From Oegoconia quadripuncta (lineage: Eukaryota; Arthropoda; Insecta; Lepidoptera; Autostichidae), in assembly GCA_949316235.1 (NCBI GenBank), contig OX438752.1, positions 1,015,001 through 1,079,000 of the forward strand: a stretch of DNA of 64,000 nt, in the 5' to 3' direction. Numbering within the stretch: position 1 is the first letter of the stretch; each line of letters begins with the position of its first letter. Of this stretch, positions 21,672 through 33,506 are shown piece after piece. The notes beneath the pieces are model-generated. The model was not told where the DNA came from and ran no database searches. It saw nothing but the letters and a program-made list of their open reading frames with translations. Made by a program: the position numbers and the translations under genes.

Positions 21672-22351
21672 TGTGTCTTTACCAATGAAATTGGCGTTTT
21701 TTTTCTTCGTTAATCATATGTACCAATTCCTGCGATTTTCAAAGCTATATCCAAAATTTGTTTTTTATTTGGAAAATGGAATATTATTTCAAGGTTTCAC
21801 ATGAAATTTTTTTTTAATTTCTGGGCTAAATTACATAATAAAAAAAAATTTGAACAGAGCTCTTTTCATGTGCTTCCCATAATCATTTCTTAGATTCTCT
21901 GAAACTTTTATAAAGCGGTTAATTTTAAAAATTAACGCTGCTTATACTTAACTTAATGTTATCCGATAAAAAATTTGATAAAAGATTTGGTTGGTGGTAG
22001 GGCATTTTAAATGTCCGCCTGGCTGGCTAGCTACCACCATCTTATCTAAATCTGCCGCCAAGCAGCAATGTGAATAGCATTGTCGTGTTCCGGTTGTCAG
22101 AGATAAGATAGCCAGTCCCCCAAATGTGTTGGGGTTTCCGGGTCAGTACGCTTCCATCTTCGACCTCATCTTCACTTAACATCAGGTGTGATTGAGGTCA
22201 AGTACCAACCCGTTATGCATAAAAAAAAAAAAAAAACAAATAAGGTTTATAACTTGGATTAGCTGTTCCCAAAAAAAAAAATGTTTGTATTGAGAAAACA
22301 GTTTTAATGAAATTCTTCATACAAAACGCCAATTTCATATGTAAGGACCTA
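21672..22351 (+). mobile_element. MITE G copy 3, carrying SINE A
   Basis: Left TIR GTCTTTACCAATGAAATTGG, right TIR CAATTTCATATGTAAGGACC. A SINE A (21988-22240) splits it. Confidence 0.8.
21988..22240 (+). mobile_element. SINE A copy (headless), nested in MITE G
   Basis: Starts GGTTGGTGGTAGGGCATTT, ends in an A-run after CCCGTTATGCAT. Confidence 0.85.
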
Positions 22352-23680
22352 TATATCAGGAAAGGACCAACCGTAACCTGAGCCATCTAATGATAATTGA
22401 TTATTAAATTATATATAAAAATCTTATTAGAAAAAATATACCTATATCCTGTATGCTGTAACTACATTTTTATGAGATATTTGTAAATATGAAAGGACTT
22501 CAGCAACTTCAATGATTATCATTTGCCCTAGATTCTGATATTTTCAGGAATTTATAATTTCCTTCATTGATAAAGTAGTTTTAAGTACCGCTTTAAGGTT
22601 TTCAAAAATTATTAAATCTGTAGAATTTTATCATCAGAATTAAGTTATGATCATATTTAAAAAGACAGTTTCGCCTAAGGTCCGTTACTGATAAATCAGG
22701 AATTTTCTCAGCATTTCGCACGTTTTGATTCGTCACCTTAGTTGCACTAATCTTGCCGTTAGGCAGCTCTCTGACTTTAACAGTAAACGAACTAACAAAT
22801 GTATAACTAAAGTTTTATTTTTAAGTGTATTTCATGGCACTAAAACCTTCTTTTATATCAAGTGTTTATCATTTCTTCGTTTTTTATACAAACGGCACTC
22901 GGGCACTAGTCTGACCACGGTAAGCACTATAGTGTAGCAACCGCGGTCTGACTATAATTTTATGTATTGATAATTTTGGCAAACTTAACGATAGTGAGTA
23001 AACAAAAGGTTTCCTCCGTAAAATATGGCATACTCAGGAACTGATGTAGAAAGTATACACACATATTTGCTATTTGTGGTACAATATTTATTCCTTTTAA
23101 ATGTTCGAATGTAATAAAACAATGTACAACGTTTTCAGACAGTAGCGTTACTAAATATGCGTCGTGTATATTCGCCATTCTTCGTCGACGACGTCGTCCA
23201 AATGTAATTTTGTCTAGAAGAATAGTAGCTATGCCTTATATATAATTTCTTATTGTCCTAGAAATATACTCTTCTGTTGTATTGGAATTATAACACCAAA
23301 TGTTAAGTTAATTTGATTTAATAATAATGATAAGACTACTAATCATATTTTATTTATTGACGGAAGTTTTATAATGATTGTTAATTATGTTGTTTAAATT
23401 TTGATTCTTTATTGATTGTAGTTTATCGAAAACACTATTGTTTTTATGAATTTTATTGTTAATGTGTGTACGCGCATAGTAATGTGAAGTCCTGTGAAAG
23501 TGTAGGTATATATGTTCAGTTATACAAGAAAATATATGCTCTGTGTCTATTCAGAAAAAAATCAGCTGTTCTATAAATTTTAATCGAAGATTGTGCCCAT
23601 AGAAACGGTAGTTGGACATGACATTCAGACTAATTCAAAGTCCATGATTTTCCTTTCCAATGAAAGTACACGAAGCAGGT
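22352..23680. other. Intergenic, no recognised gene
   Basis: AT-rich. A small CG-rich palindromic run (GTCGACGACGTCGTCC) sits near 23187. No coding signal. Confidence 0.4.
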
Positions 23681-23685
23681 ATAAG

Positions 23686-23826
23686 CTTTTTAGAGTGCCT
23701 ACTTTGACAGGACTTTTTAGAGTGCCTACTTTGACAGGACTTTTTAGAGTGCCTACTTTGACAGGACTTTTTAGAGTGCCTACTTTGACAGGACTTTTTA
23801 GAGTGCCTACTTTGACAGGACTTTTT
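23686..23826. repeat. 27-bp minisatellite, five units
   Basis: Unit CTTTTTAGAGTGCCTACTTT + GACAGGA starts at 23686, 23713, 23740, 23767 and 23794, plus a partial sixth. Because 27 is a multiple of 3, open frames run through both strands. The repeated FRVPTLTGL translation is a by-product and not evidence of a gene. Confidence 0.95.
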
Positions 23827-24167
23827 AAACGAATGCAATTGTATTTTGAGCATTTATTATGGCAGAACAACATCTAGTCAATGCATTGTGAAATGTGCAT
23901 TTGTACATATTTTTTATAACATTGTGTTGATTTGAGTTGTTATTGTTAGTGGAACTAATCGATGCGATGGTTGGTCTGGTCAGCCATGTTGTAGGTAAGT
24001 GTCTTTTATACGCCGTGTATCAAGACTGCATCGACCCTACGGTCTGGCAATGTCGTAATGTATATTTTCTTTTAAACACGAATTATCTTTGAAATTTGGG
24101 TCCCTTTAAAAGTACCTTCGGCGTTAATTGGTACTTACCTGTGTTAGATGTTCAGGACGAAATTTAT

Positions 24168-24300
24168 ATACTTCAAACTTCAAGCATTTATATCGTAAAA
24201 TACATGATATCATTTGTTGAATGTCAATTTAAATCTATTGGAAATAAAAATAGGGCTAAGCATTTTTCGGTCAGTCAGTATGTCCATACTACCACCGCTT
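24168..24300. mobile_element. LINE 3' tail fragment
   Basis: CTTCAAACTTCAAGCATTTA and GTTGAATGTCAATTTAAATC also occur at 37022-37150. Confidence 0.5.
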
Positions 24301-24460
24301 CGGAAAACTATAAAAATTGGTTACCTATTTGAAAGGGAATTTCTGTGATGGCACGAAATGCGAATATTTTATTGTTATATGTCCTTGAACAGTGAATCGG
24401 TTAGCTACTTAACCTATAATAAGAGATAACTCAATTCAGTTTACCCCATGATACTTTAGT

Positions 24461-24481
24461 GCCCCACGTTGGGCGCCAAAT
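24461..24481 (-). other. LTR-retrotransposon primer-binding-site-like motif
   Basis: Minus strand reads CACCACA, then TT, then TGGCGCCCAACGTGGGGC (24478 to 24461). This is the usual LTR 3' CA end followed by a tRNA-primed site starting TGG. The LTR would extend to higher coordinates, but its far end and any partner were not found. Confidence 0.45.
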
Positions 24482-24599
24482 GTGGTGAAGAGCTAGACGA
24501 TGAAATATTTTGCGCAAGTCTCAAATTATTTTTTATGCTCTAGGCCTTCAATGACAATGAACTCCTTCGCTAGTTATCAAATGGTGAAATGACAGTGAT

Positions 24600-24929
24600 T
24601 TTTTTTTTCGTTTTATTCTCTCCTCTAGGAGAAGGCAAAGGGATCTAGCCCATAACAGCCATGTCTTATTTCTCTTATTTCTTCAGTTTGTAAGTCAGTC
24701 TCGGTCAAAACAAGTAATTCGTCGTATACTTGGCGTATACAGAGTCTAGTCACGGTCAAGTCATTCTTCAGTAAAGTGGCAGAATGCTTTACAAAAGGTT
24801 TTGGCGGCTTCTTGAGGGAACCCGAAAGCTCCGTTACGCACTTTAATTTACACTTCCCTTCACTTGTACACCAACACTAACGTTTGCTGCACAATATTCT
24901 GCTATTATCCGAGTTCCCGCCAAAAAGCC
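24600..24929 (-). mobile_element. Element D copy 3 (tail type 1, internal deletion)
   Basis: Target duplication GAAATGACAGTGAT at 24586-24599 and 24930-24943. The 5' part lacks about 60 bp. Confidence 0.9.
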
Positions 24930-24969
24930 GAAATGACAGTGATGAAATAAGACGATAGCTTTTTGTTTT

Positions 24970-25055
24970 ATATGAGAGGGCGGCAAACGAGCATGCGGGT
25001 CACCTGATGGAAAGCAATCACCTCCCCTGCTCCCCTCCCCCTCCCCCTCCCCTGA
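24970..25055 (-). mobile_element. LINE 3' end fragment
   Basis: GAGGGCGGCAAACGAGCATG and CACCTGATGGAAAGCAATCA match the 3' end of the LINE at 26594-26856. Followed by a C/T-rich simple run. Confidence 0.65.
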
Positions 25056-25594
25056 AATGGAAACAAATAAACCACGTAACTGGAAGAACGAAAAACCTCC
25101 CGGTATATCTAGAAATATTTGAATTTCGCACCATTACCGAAAGAAAACACCAAACGTTGCCAAATGGTTCAGTCTACTGAAAACAAATAGAAGTGGTATG
25201 AATACGCATATAATATTGGAAGCCCTGTCGCCAAACTCGCACATAAAGGAAATTCGAATGAGGCATATTTGTATAAATACTTATTTATAAGGGCCCAGCG
25301 CCGATGTGGGCATTGTACCACCGCGCCAGTTCTCAGTGCCAACTGTCATTGTTATACTCCGTTATTGTTATATTGGTTAATTCCAAAATCGCTGACAAGT
25401 CACGGGCGCCATGTCGGGATTGCGTTGGAGGTGTTAATCAAACGACGGTTCGATGATCACTCCTCGCTTATTGTATTAAATACTTAAATATATAGTCTTA
25501 CAATATGAGGGGGTGTACTCATATACTACAATAGAGTTGGTTTACATCTACTGCACTTATGCTCTTTTTCAGTACAAACTTCTGAATAGAGAAT

Positions 25595-25935
25595 TAACCG
25601 CCTCCGTGGCTCAATGTCAACAACATTGGGTTTACGATTCGGAGGTCGGGGGTTCGATCACCAGCGGGGTACATGTTTTAAGTACTCGGTTGGGTTGGTG
25701 GTAGGGCATTTTAAATGTCCGCCTGGCTAGCTACCACCATCTTATCTAAATCTGCCGCCAAACAGATTTAGATAAGATGGTGGTAGCTAGTGTTCCGGTT
25801 GCCAGAGATAAGATAGCCAGTCCCCTAAATGTGTAGGGGTTTCCGGGTCAGCACGCTTCCACCTTCGACCTCATCTTCACTTAACATCAGGTGTGATTGA
25901 GGTCAAGTACCAACCCGTTACCAACCAAAAAAAAA
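25595..25935 (+). mobile_element. SINE A copy with snap-back inversion
   Basis: Head AACCGCCTCCGTGGCTCAATG-like at 25597, A-rich end near 25935. A perfect 28-bp inverted repeat replaces normal internal sequence at 25727-25790. Confidence 0.85.
25727..25790. repeat. Perfect 28-bp stem hairpin within SINE A
   Basis: Arms 25727-25754 and 25763-25790, loop CCGCCAAA. One arm is normal SINE sequence and the other its reverse complement, absent from sister copies. Confidence 0.9.
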
Positions 25936-25939
25936 AGAA

Positions 25940-26460
25940 CCTATCACGACTAACTTAAAGGATACGTAACTTCGCATACTTATGGGTACAAGCCCACTTC
26001 TACTTGTTTTCACAGATTGATCAATATTTATTATGCGACCACCTGGCAAATTAACCGTCTTATACATCAAAATTTACAAACCCTTTATAAGCCTGTTTTA
26101 GTTAAAGTGTGTTTTATCTCTGTCGTTCATAAGGAAATGTTGTAATGACAGAAAGTGACAAAACATACTTATAAAGCGTTTGTAAATTTTTATGAATATG
26201 AGGGTAAGTTTATTTCCGGTAAATTAACATTAGGTTCTACTATTTCAATGTTCCTATCTGCTTTTTGTGGAAGCCCTAGGTCTAGACTAAAGCATAATCA
26301 ATTAGGACCCTAATCCATCCATTTACAAAATGTACTAGATGTTTACAACTTTCAATCAGCTTTATTACATAACTAGTCCCAGCTTCATTCATTTACATAA
26401 CCTTTGTCTTTAAGGTAGTTTCCCTCATGTTGTACATGCATAGGTATAGAATTGTACATA
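25940..26460. other. Intergenic, nothing recognised
   Basis: AT-rich, no coding or repeat signal noticed. Confidence 0.4.
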
Positions 26461-26464
26461 ATAT

Positions 26465-26593
26465 TAGGTCTTTACCTATGAAATTGGAGATTTTTTCTTC
26501 GTTTATCATATTGTGTACCAACTCCTACGATTCTATAGCTATTTCCAAATTTGTTTTTTATTTGGAAAATAAAAAACAAATTTGGAAATAGCT
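26465..26593 (+). mobile_element. MITE G partial copy with snap-back hairpin
   Basis: Left TIR AGGTCTTTACCTATGAAATTGG-type, then a perfect 25-bp inverted repeat (26537-26561 and 26569-26593, loop TTGGAAA). Other copies continue unbroken at this point. Confidence 0.8.
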
Positions 26594-26856
26594 CTCTCAG
26601 GGCGGCAAACGAGCATGCGGGTCACCTGATGGAAAGCAATCACCGCCGCCCATGGACACCCGCAACACCAAAAGGGTCACAGATGCGTTGCCGGCCTTTG
26701 AGGAAGGTTCCAATGTCGTACTCGTTCGGGAATACCGCTGCCGGAAGTCCGTTCCACAGCGTGGTCGTACGTGGTAAGAAGTTTCTTGAGAAACGTACAG
26801 TGGTAGACTTCCACTCATACCAAATCTTAGAACATCCACTTACCGCAAAAACAAAG
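26594..26856 (-). mobile_element. LINE C-terminal fragment
   Basis: Minus strand encodes [20 protein letters not shown] and [15 protein letters not shown] before a frameshift. Related plus-strand copy at 48840-49085. Confidence 0.7.
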
Positions 26857-26860
26857 TATT

Positions 26861-27282
26861 GGGTCTTTACCAATGAAATTGGAGTTTTTTTTCTTCGTTA
26901 ATCTAATCATATGTACCAATTCCTGCGATTTTCAGAGCTATATCCAAATTTGTTTTTTATTTGGAAAATGGAATATATTTTCAAGGTTTCACATGAAATA
27001 TTTTTTCATGTCTGAGCTAAATCACGTAATAAAAATAACTTGAACACAGCTCCTTTCATGAGCTGCCCATATTATTTTTTAGATTCGCAGAAACTTTTAT
27101 AAAGCGGTTACTTTTAAAAATTAACACTGCCTATATTTAACTTAATGTTATCCGATAATACACACAAAGTTAGCTAAATTTAGATTTGCCGTTCCCAAAA
27201 AAATTTCAAAAATTTTTGTATGAAGAAAACAGTCTTAATGAAATTCTTCATACAAAACGTCAATTTCGTAGGTAAGCACCTA
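26861..27282 (+). mobile_element. MITE G copy 4 (complete)
   Basis: Left TIR GGGTCTTTACCAATGAAATT, right TIR TCAATTTCGTAGGTAAGCACC. About 420 bp with no insertion, the best copy for defining the family. Flanks fit a TA-type target but are ambiguous. Confidence 0.8.
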
Positions 27283-27499
27283 ATACATACAAACATGGAC
27301 GCGGTAGGACATAATTACTACGCGAAAAAGGAACGCCGCTACTTCCTATTCGAAATTCAAAGATATACGAAAAATATACATCGCTGCTGGGACTGGATAT
27401 GCAGTATTGGAGCTTGCTGTACTTACTTTGCTAAATAATATGGACTCTTTAAACACCCCTTGTTTTTGTTTAAAAACATTACCTCAATAAATTTCTATA

Positions 27500-27725
27500 G
27501 TGACCCTGTTAGCGAAACCAACGATTGCGGGTTCGAATCCCGCGACGGGTATATGTTTGTGTGATGAATATGAACATTTATTCCTGAGTCATGGATGTTT
27601 ATATAAATATTTATTTATGTTTATCCGTTATCTAGTATCCATAGTACAAGCTTTGTTTAGTTTGGAACTAGATGATTGGTGTAAGTGTCCGAAATATTTA
27701 TATATTTATAAATTTGTGGAGAAGT
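27500..27725 (+). mobile_element. SINE B2 copy
   Basis: GTGACCCTGTTAGCGAAACC, B-box-like GGTTCGAATCCCGCG, body to GGAACTAGATGATTGG. Confidence 0.75.
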
Positions 27726-28970
27726 AAATATCTTTCACTTATTGATGATGGATGAATCACGCCTTTTTAACTCTGGGACCAACTCGTCATTAAACTGATT
27801 GGTCCATAGTTCAAAGAGCTTAATGTTCCAATTGATGATTAGTCTGTGGGACATCATAGGGTCCAAAATCCCATAACGATTGCTTTCTCTGGAATTGTCT
27901 CAATGGTAGACCAGTCATCAATAAGCGACCAAATACCAATTTTCAGATTAATGGTCGGATATTAGTTAGCAAAGTAATGATAGTGTAATGCAGAGATATA
28001 AATTGTTAGATAGGTCTATGGTAAATCCTTACTTCAGATGCACCAAAATGTCATCTTTGTAGTGTTTGCGGTCATGTGGAGACCCTGTACATGATGTTGT
28101 AGTTTGTGTTTGTGATATGTAGCAGATTCTTTTCAAGCTTAGGTTTGACAAGCAGTGTAAAGTTCCGTCTATGGGAAAATTTGGAACACTTGACCCATCT
28201 AACGATTCATCTTTGTTATAATATAAAAGTCTAATATATGCACTTTAGTGTTTATGTTGTTCTTTTAAATAATACACTTACCTAATGTAACATTCTGTAT
28301 AGAAAATCAAATTGAATGTAACCTGGATATTTTGAAAGTCATCAATTTACTGTTCATGAATTTTACGCGTTTTATTATTATATATTGACTACTTATTGTG
28401 ATTATAATTTTAAATTAAAACTATGAATTAGTTCACGCCGAGTACTTATTGTTTTATGTCATTTGGATTTTAACTACCTACCCACACCTGTGTATTTGTG
28501 AGGCAACTTTAGTTGTGCGACTAACTCGCTCAAAATTTTGTCTGTGTCCAGTGGTAGACAGCTGACAGAGTGAAAAATTATATTTTCCTCATTGGTCCAG
28601 TTGACCGTACATGAGCTGTTTTTCGTCCGTCGCCGGTTGACTGTACATCAGCAGCTTTGCGTTCGTTGCAAGTGCGTATTGATGGATACCTTAACGGACT
28701 TTAAATGAAAAAAGAAGTAAAAATGTCACTAGTGATCGCACGTTCAAGGACCGCGCCATATATTGCAACGTCGCCGGCGGCGTCGCTAACGAATAGCACT
28801 TTTTTAGACTAAAGCCTTGGATAGCGCCATCTATTTTATTTTGATGGAAGGTGGCCTTGAAAATGGATCCATATTATAGAACCAATCATATGCGCTTATT
28901 ACCAACCAGTCGCGAGGGCGTTTATTTTTAAAATGTCGCAACTCGCTGCCTCCGCATGCATTAATTTTTA
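27726..28970. other. Intergenic, no recognised gene
   Basis: Mostly AT-rich. A GC-richer patch (28600-28800) contains AACGTCGCCGGCGGCGTCGC but no open coding signal. Confidence 0.4.
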
Positions 28971-29290
28971 ACCGCCTCCGTGGCTCAATGTAAACAACAT
29001 TGGGTTTACAATTCGGAGGTCGCGGGTTCGATCCCCAGCGGGGTACATGTTTAAGTACTCGATTTGGTTGGTGGTAGGGCATTATCTGGCTAGCTACTTA
29101 TCTAAATCTGTCGCCAAGCAGCAATGTTAATAGCATTGTTGTGTTCCGGTTGTCAGAGATAAGATAGCCAGTACCCCAATTGTGTTGGGGTTTCCGGGTC
29201 AGTACGCTTCCACCTTCCACCTCATCTTCACTTAACATCAGGTGTGATTGAAGTCAAGTACGAACCCGTCGTGCATTAAAAAAAAAAATA
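28971..29290 (+). mobile_element. SINE A copy 11 (near full length)
   Basis: Complete tRNA-like head, body with a small deletion, A-tail at 29278-29289. Confidence 0.88.
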
Positions 29291-30200
29291 CGGGCCTTAG
29301 GCTAAGTTGAGCTGAAAGGACATTAGGAAAAATAAAATTAAAAAAAACACCACATCATGTCATCACAATCATCATTTAATAAATATTCTCACTTGTCGAT
29401 AAGGATTATGCGTATATAAAAAGCATTTGAAATATGAACGCTACATAAGAATGGAGCTCGCTATCTCGTACCCTATGATAGATTTATTTCTAAGTCGTAT
29501 CTAATTATTTAGTAGCCACCCGTCGTATTGCGTTGGACATCACACACCAATCGTTTTCCTTTATTAACTATGGTTAAGCCTTGATACCATGACCTCAGTG
29601 TATTAAAAAAAAGTAGCTTTCCGCGAAGGCGTCAACTGGAATCACAGGGGGATTTCAACATTACATTTTATACAGGTTGAAATTTCGTATAATTCCCTAA
29701 AACCACACGATATAGATTGACCCTGCATGGAATTATTGTAGATATAAAATATAAATTTATATAATAGTATTTTCAATATTGTATAGGTTAGAAAACTCAG
29801 TCAGCTGATGTCAAAAACACCAGAGATATCATTGGACCTTCGTTACTGATTACTATTTTTTTATTAAAAAGAAATCTCATGCAAAGTGAGTTTTAGCAGT
29901 AGATATAATGTGGTTCCAGGGAATTTGGCACACGAATTATAGATTTCACCTGTATGTTTGGAAATCTAATATTGAATTGAAATGACATCGTCTCGTGTCT
30001 CGTCATTTGACTTCACCAGTATTAATTTTACGGTTGCATATTGCGAAGTCAAAGCTACACTGACATTATTATTAGGAGCCCATACCACAGATTACTAATA
30101 AGTTACTAAAGTAACCCATACTGTCCGACTGCTGGGCAAAGATATACCAATTTTTTATATAATAAAAAGGATAGAATGCACACGTCCATTCTCGACGTGC
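29291..30200. other. Intergenic, nothing recognised
   Basis: AT-rich, no coding or repeat signal noticed. Confidence 0.4.
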
Positions 30201-30625
30201 ATTCTCCCGATCCTCACCTATAGCGCTCAGACTTGGTCTTTGACAGTACCCCAAAGATCCAGCCTCAAGGTATGCCAACGAGCCATGGAGCGCAGTGTAC
30301 TAAATGTAAAACTGACCGATCGCGTCCGAAACACCACACTTCGCTCTAAGACCCTTGTTGCTGACATAGCCACAACGGCCGCCAAGCTGAAGTGGGACTG
30401 GGCGGGCCATGTTTGTCGTATGCCAGACGACATGTGGGCCAAAATCGCCACTACCTAGAGCCCACCATTAGAAAGAAGGCGTCGCGGCAGACCGAAAAGG
30501 AGATGGCGGGATGAGTTGGATAAGTTCCTAACCAACTGGTCGGAGGAAGCCTGGGATAGAGAGCCGTGGAGAGAGAGGCCTTTGCCCAGCAGTGGGACAA
30601 TATGGGTTCCTAAACTAAAAAAAAA
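30200..30625 (+). mobile_element. RTE-like LINE C-terminal fragment
   Basis: Encodes CQRAMERSVLNVKLTDRVRN and KLKWDWAGHVCRMPDD, then a nonsense codon (30456-30458) and RRRGRPKRRWRDELD, ending in an A-run. This RAMERS...WAGH...GRP order is typical of RTE-like reverse transcriptases. Upstream domains are missing. Confidence 0.75.
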
Positions 30626-30639
30626 GGATAGAAAATTAG

Positions 30640-31620
30640 GTCGAAAAACCAACTTACTACTTTCCCGAATTTTCGACTGACCGAGTTGCTAGCAAAATAT
30701 ATCTAAGTAGTATAAAAACTTCAAAATCGATCTTGTAGATTTAAACATGTGAAAGTTTACTATCACAATTCGGGATACATCGCTGAGAATATTCGACTTG
30801 GTGATGGATACTAATATTCCCAGTCATGTATCCCGATATTGTTACATAGTAAGTTACAAAGTCCCATTAGTGAACCAGGCCTCGGATTTGTTAGTGGTAG
30901 CGGGCGTTTTTAAGCTTTCTGTGAGCTGCATCAGGGCTCAATATTGATGATGATAATAAGGAAATTCACACTGATAGATCAGGGTGGTCGATATCAAGGC
31001 TTTTACAAAGTTTAAAAAAATTGCGTCATACATAATAAAACACAGCTGAGCAAATATATGGGCAAATCCCATGTCAGATTCAGTCTCTAACTAGGGGTTT
31101 GACAAAGTAGGCAGATGCTACTCAATTGTTCTAAATACAATTATGTATGTGAAACGTATATTTATTATGGTTTGTACAATTTTCACACAAAAATTTCGAG
31201 GACGAAATTGTTGCCGAAATTATAATAGTTTTTAAATCTAAAATTGCGAGGCGCATGCGTAAATTGGCCCACTTCCAATAGCTTATTTGGTTAACGACTA
31301 GATTGCTCATGTTTTTAGTAGCTGTAACCAGTGAACCCAAACTGCGGCTATACCGAACGAGCATAGACAAGGATCAGCCAAAGGAATATATTCCAAGCCA
31401 ATTTACTTAAAAAAAAATCGAAAGGAAAGTAAGGGCGTTGATTAGGGTGCTGCTGGCGGTATGCCCAAAGTATTAAGTAATAATGAGATCCTTAAATACA
31501 ATCGTATCGATAAAAATATGCGTTCCAGTTTGTAAGTGTACTTTGAGGGTAATTATTATAAAAAAATTAATGTTTTGAACTTACTATCTAGGACCGAAAT
31601 TGATCGCGAAGCAATAACAA
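30640..31620. other. Intergenic, no recognised gene
   Basis: Contains GGGATACAT and ATGTATCCC (about 30772 and 30825), a short inverted repeat. Otherwise unannotated AT-rich sequence. Confidence 0.4.
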
Positions 31621-31646
31621 AGAAGAGGCAGTCTAAACATACTATG

Positions 31647-32030
31647 GCTTTTTGGCGGGAACTCGGCGAGTGAAGTAGCATTTTTCTTTATAGGTCTTAA
31701 AATTTGTGCATTCTAACTTTTGAAGCTTAATAATGGCAGAATATTGTGCAGCAAACGTTAGTGTTGGTGTACAGGTGAAGGGAAGTGTAAATTAAAGTGC
31801 GTAACGGAGCTTTCGGGTTCCCACAAGAAGCCGCCAAAATCTTTTGTAAAGCATTCTGCCACTTTACTGAAGAATGACTTGACCGTGACTAGACTCTGTA
31901 TACGACGAATTACTTGTTTTGATTGAGACTGACCTATAAACTGAAGAAATAAGATAAATAAAAATTTTCACTCGAAACTGGCAGTAATGTCCCTCGACAA
32001 TGAGTTTGACTGGTTGCCATCCTCAAAAAT
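31647..32030 (+). mobile_element. Element D copy 4 (tail type 2)
   Basis: Starts GGCTTTTTGGCGGGAACTCG. Tail ends CTGGTTGCCATCCTCAAAAA. Direct repeats of 26 bp flank it (31621-31646 and 32031-32056), long for a target duplication because an A-rich tail may be included. Confidence 0.85.
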
Positions 32031-32056
32031 AAGAAGAGGCAGTCTAAACATACTAT

Positions 32057-33500
32057 GGAGCGGGGTGTCGGGGGGAGGGGTACGCGTCGCAGGGGCAAGG
32101 CAACCCATACATTGGTGGCGCCATCTATTATTGAATAGGAATAGAACATTGTACAATGTGTATTTAATTAATAAAACTCCTCAGAAGCGAAATGCAATCC
32201 TATCCATTTGAGGATCTGCCACAATCACTTTTATAGAGAAAATTACACTTTTGCAGACGTTTTCAGCGTATATAATAGCTAAGCCACGGCTACTGCGATG
32301 ACGTAACGAGCTCATTTAGAGACACGGCCACATACACCACCTCCTCTTTGTCCTCTTTCTTTGTTCACGACAGACAGCAGTAGATAGCACAAAAGGCGCA
32401 GACAAAAGAAATCAGAAAAAGGAATAAAAAAATGACCTACCCTCAAAATACTACGAACGCAAGTAATCCTACGTTACATTGGTCTCTAACCTTTCCAATC
32501 CCCGACACCTCATTACACACACGTAAATTAACGCCTAAAATACAATTTGTAAGTATATATCACATTGTATTCGCCATATTATGAAACTAACTACGAAAAG
32601 GAAAGGAACTTACTGGTTATACGCCGCAAACTAGCAGCAGCTATGAATAGGGTATTAACCCTTACCCTGCGGTTCAACTGACGCCTCACGTTTTTCAAAG
32701 GGCTTGAGCGTATCAACGACCTTGAGCGTTGCAAGTATGTTAAATCAATCGTAAACACACACGAGACTAAAGTGTTCTTTCTTGCCGCTTCAACTAGTTC
32801 CGAGATATTTGGCGCTTCGATGTCAGCGTTCACTAACACCAGCCATGTTTTAAACCGTGAGCGCTGTGGGCGTTATACATACATGACATCATCGTTTACT
32901 TACATAATAGTTGGGGTCAGTAAAACCTGATAATATTAGAAACCAATTGTATGCGCCCACAATGCTCATGCATGCTTATTGGCGTGAATCGAACCACAGG
33001 GCTAACAGATAAATCATTCAAATAGTAATTTAACAAAGGAAGCAGGGATCATACAAGGGCCTGCAAGCAACTGTACTGGTTGGTCCTACTGGGACTCAGC
33101 ATCGCGCGTATTGCAATTTAGCGGCAGATATACCCCGCTATTCATTAAACTAATATTACTCTTGATGATATTTTGATCACAACCTAGTTGTCGTGGCCCG
33201 ATGGACTAAATTCTTTTGGAGGTTCGCTTTCGTATCTGTCTCACTTGTGGGTAGGTTTTGAAGGACTCCTCTTAATAATGCTTTTTTTAAAACAACGCCA
33301 CCTATTGACACCAATTTGAACTACATTTGTCAGTAGTAGTAATACATCATCCAATGTTCTACAAGGGCCACGAGTTTGGTTAGGTTTACATATCCATGTA
33401 AATAAACATATTCTGTATTAAATTTACTATGGAAATTTTTTATTTAACACAAATACTGTCATGTACAGACAATCGCATGTGCCCATAACTTACAAGTATA
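32057..33500. other. Intergenic, no recognised gene
   Basis: Mixed composition with several short GC-richer patches. The 82-codon minus-strand frame at 32591-32839 resembles no family I know. Confidence 0.4.
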
Positions 33501-33506
33501 ATCTAA

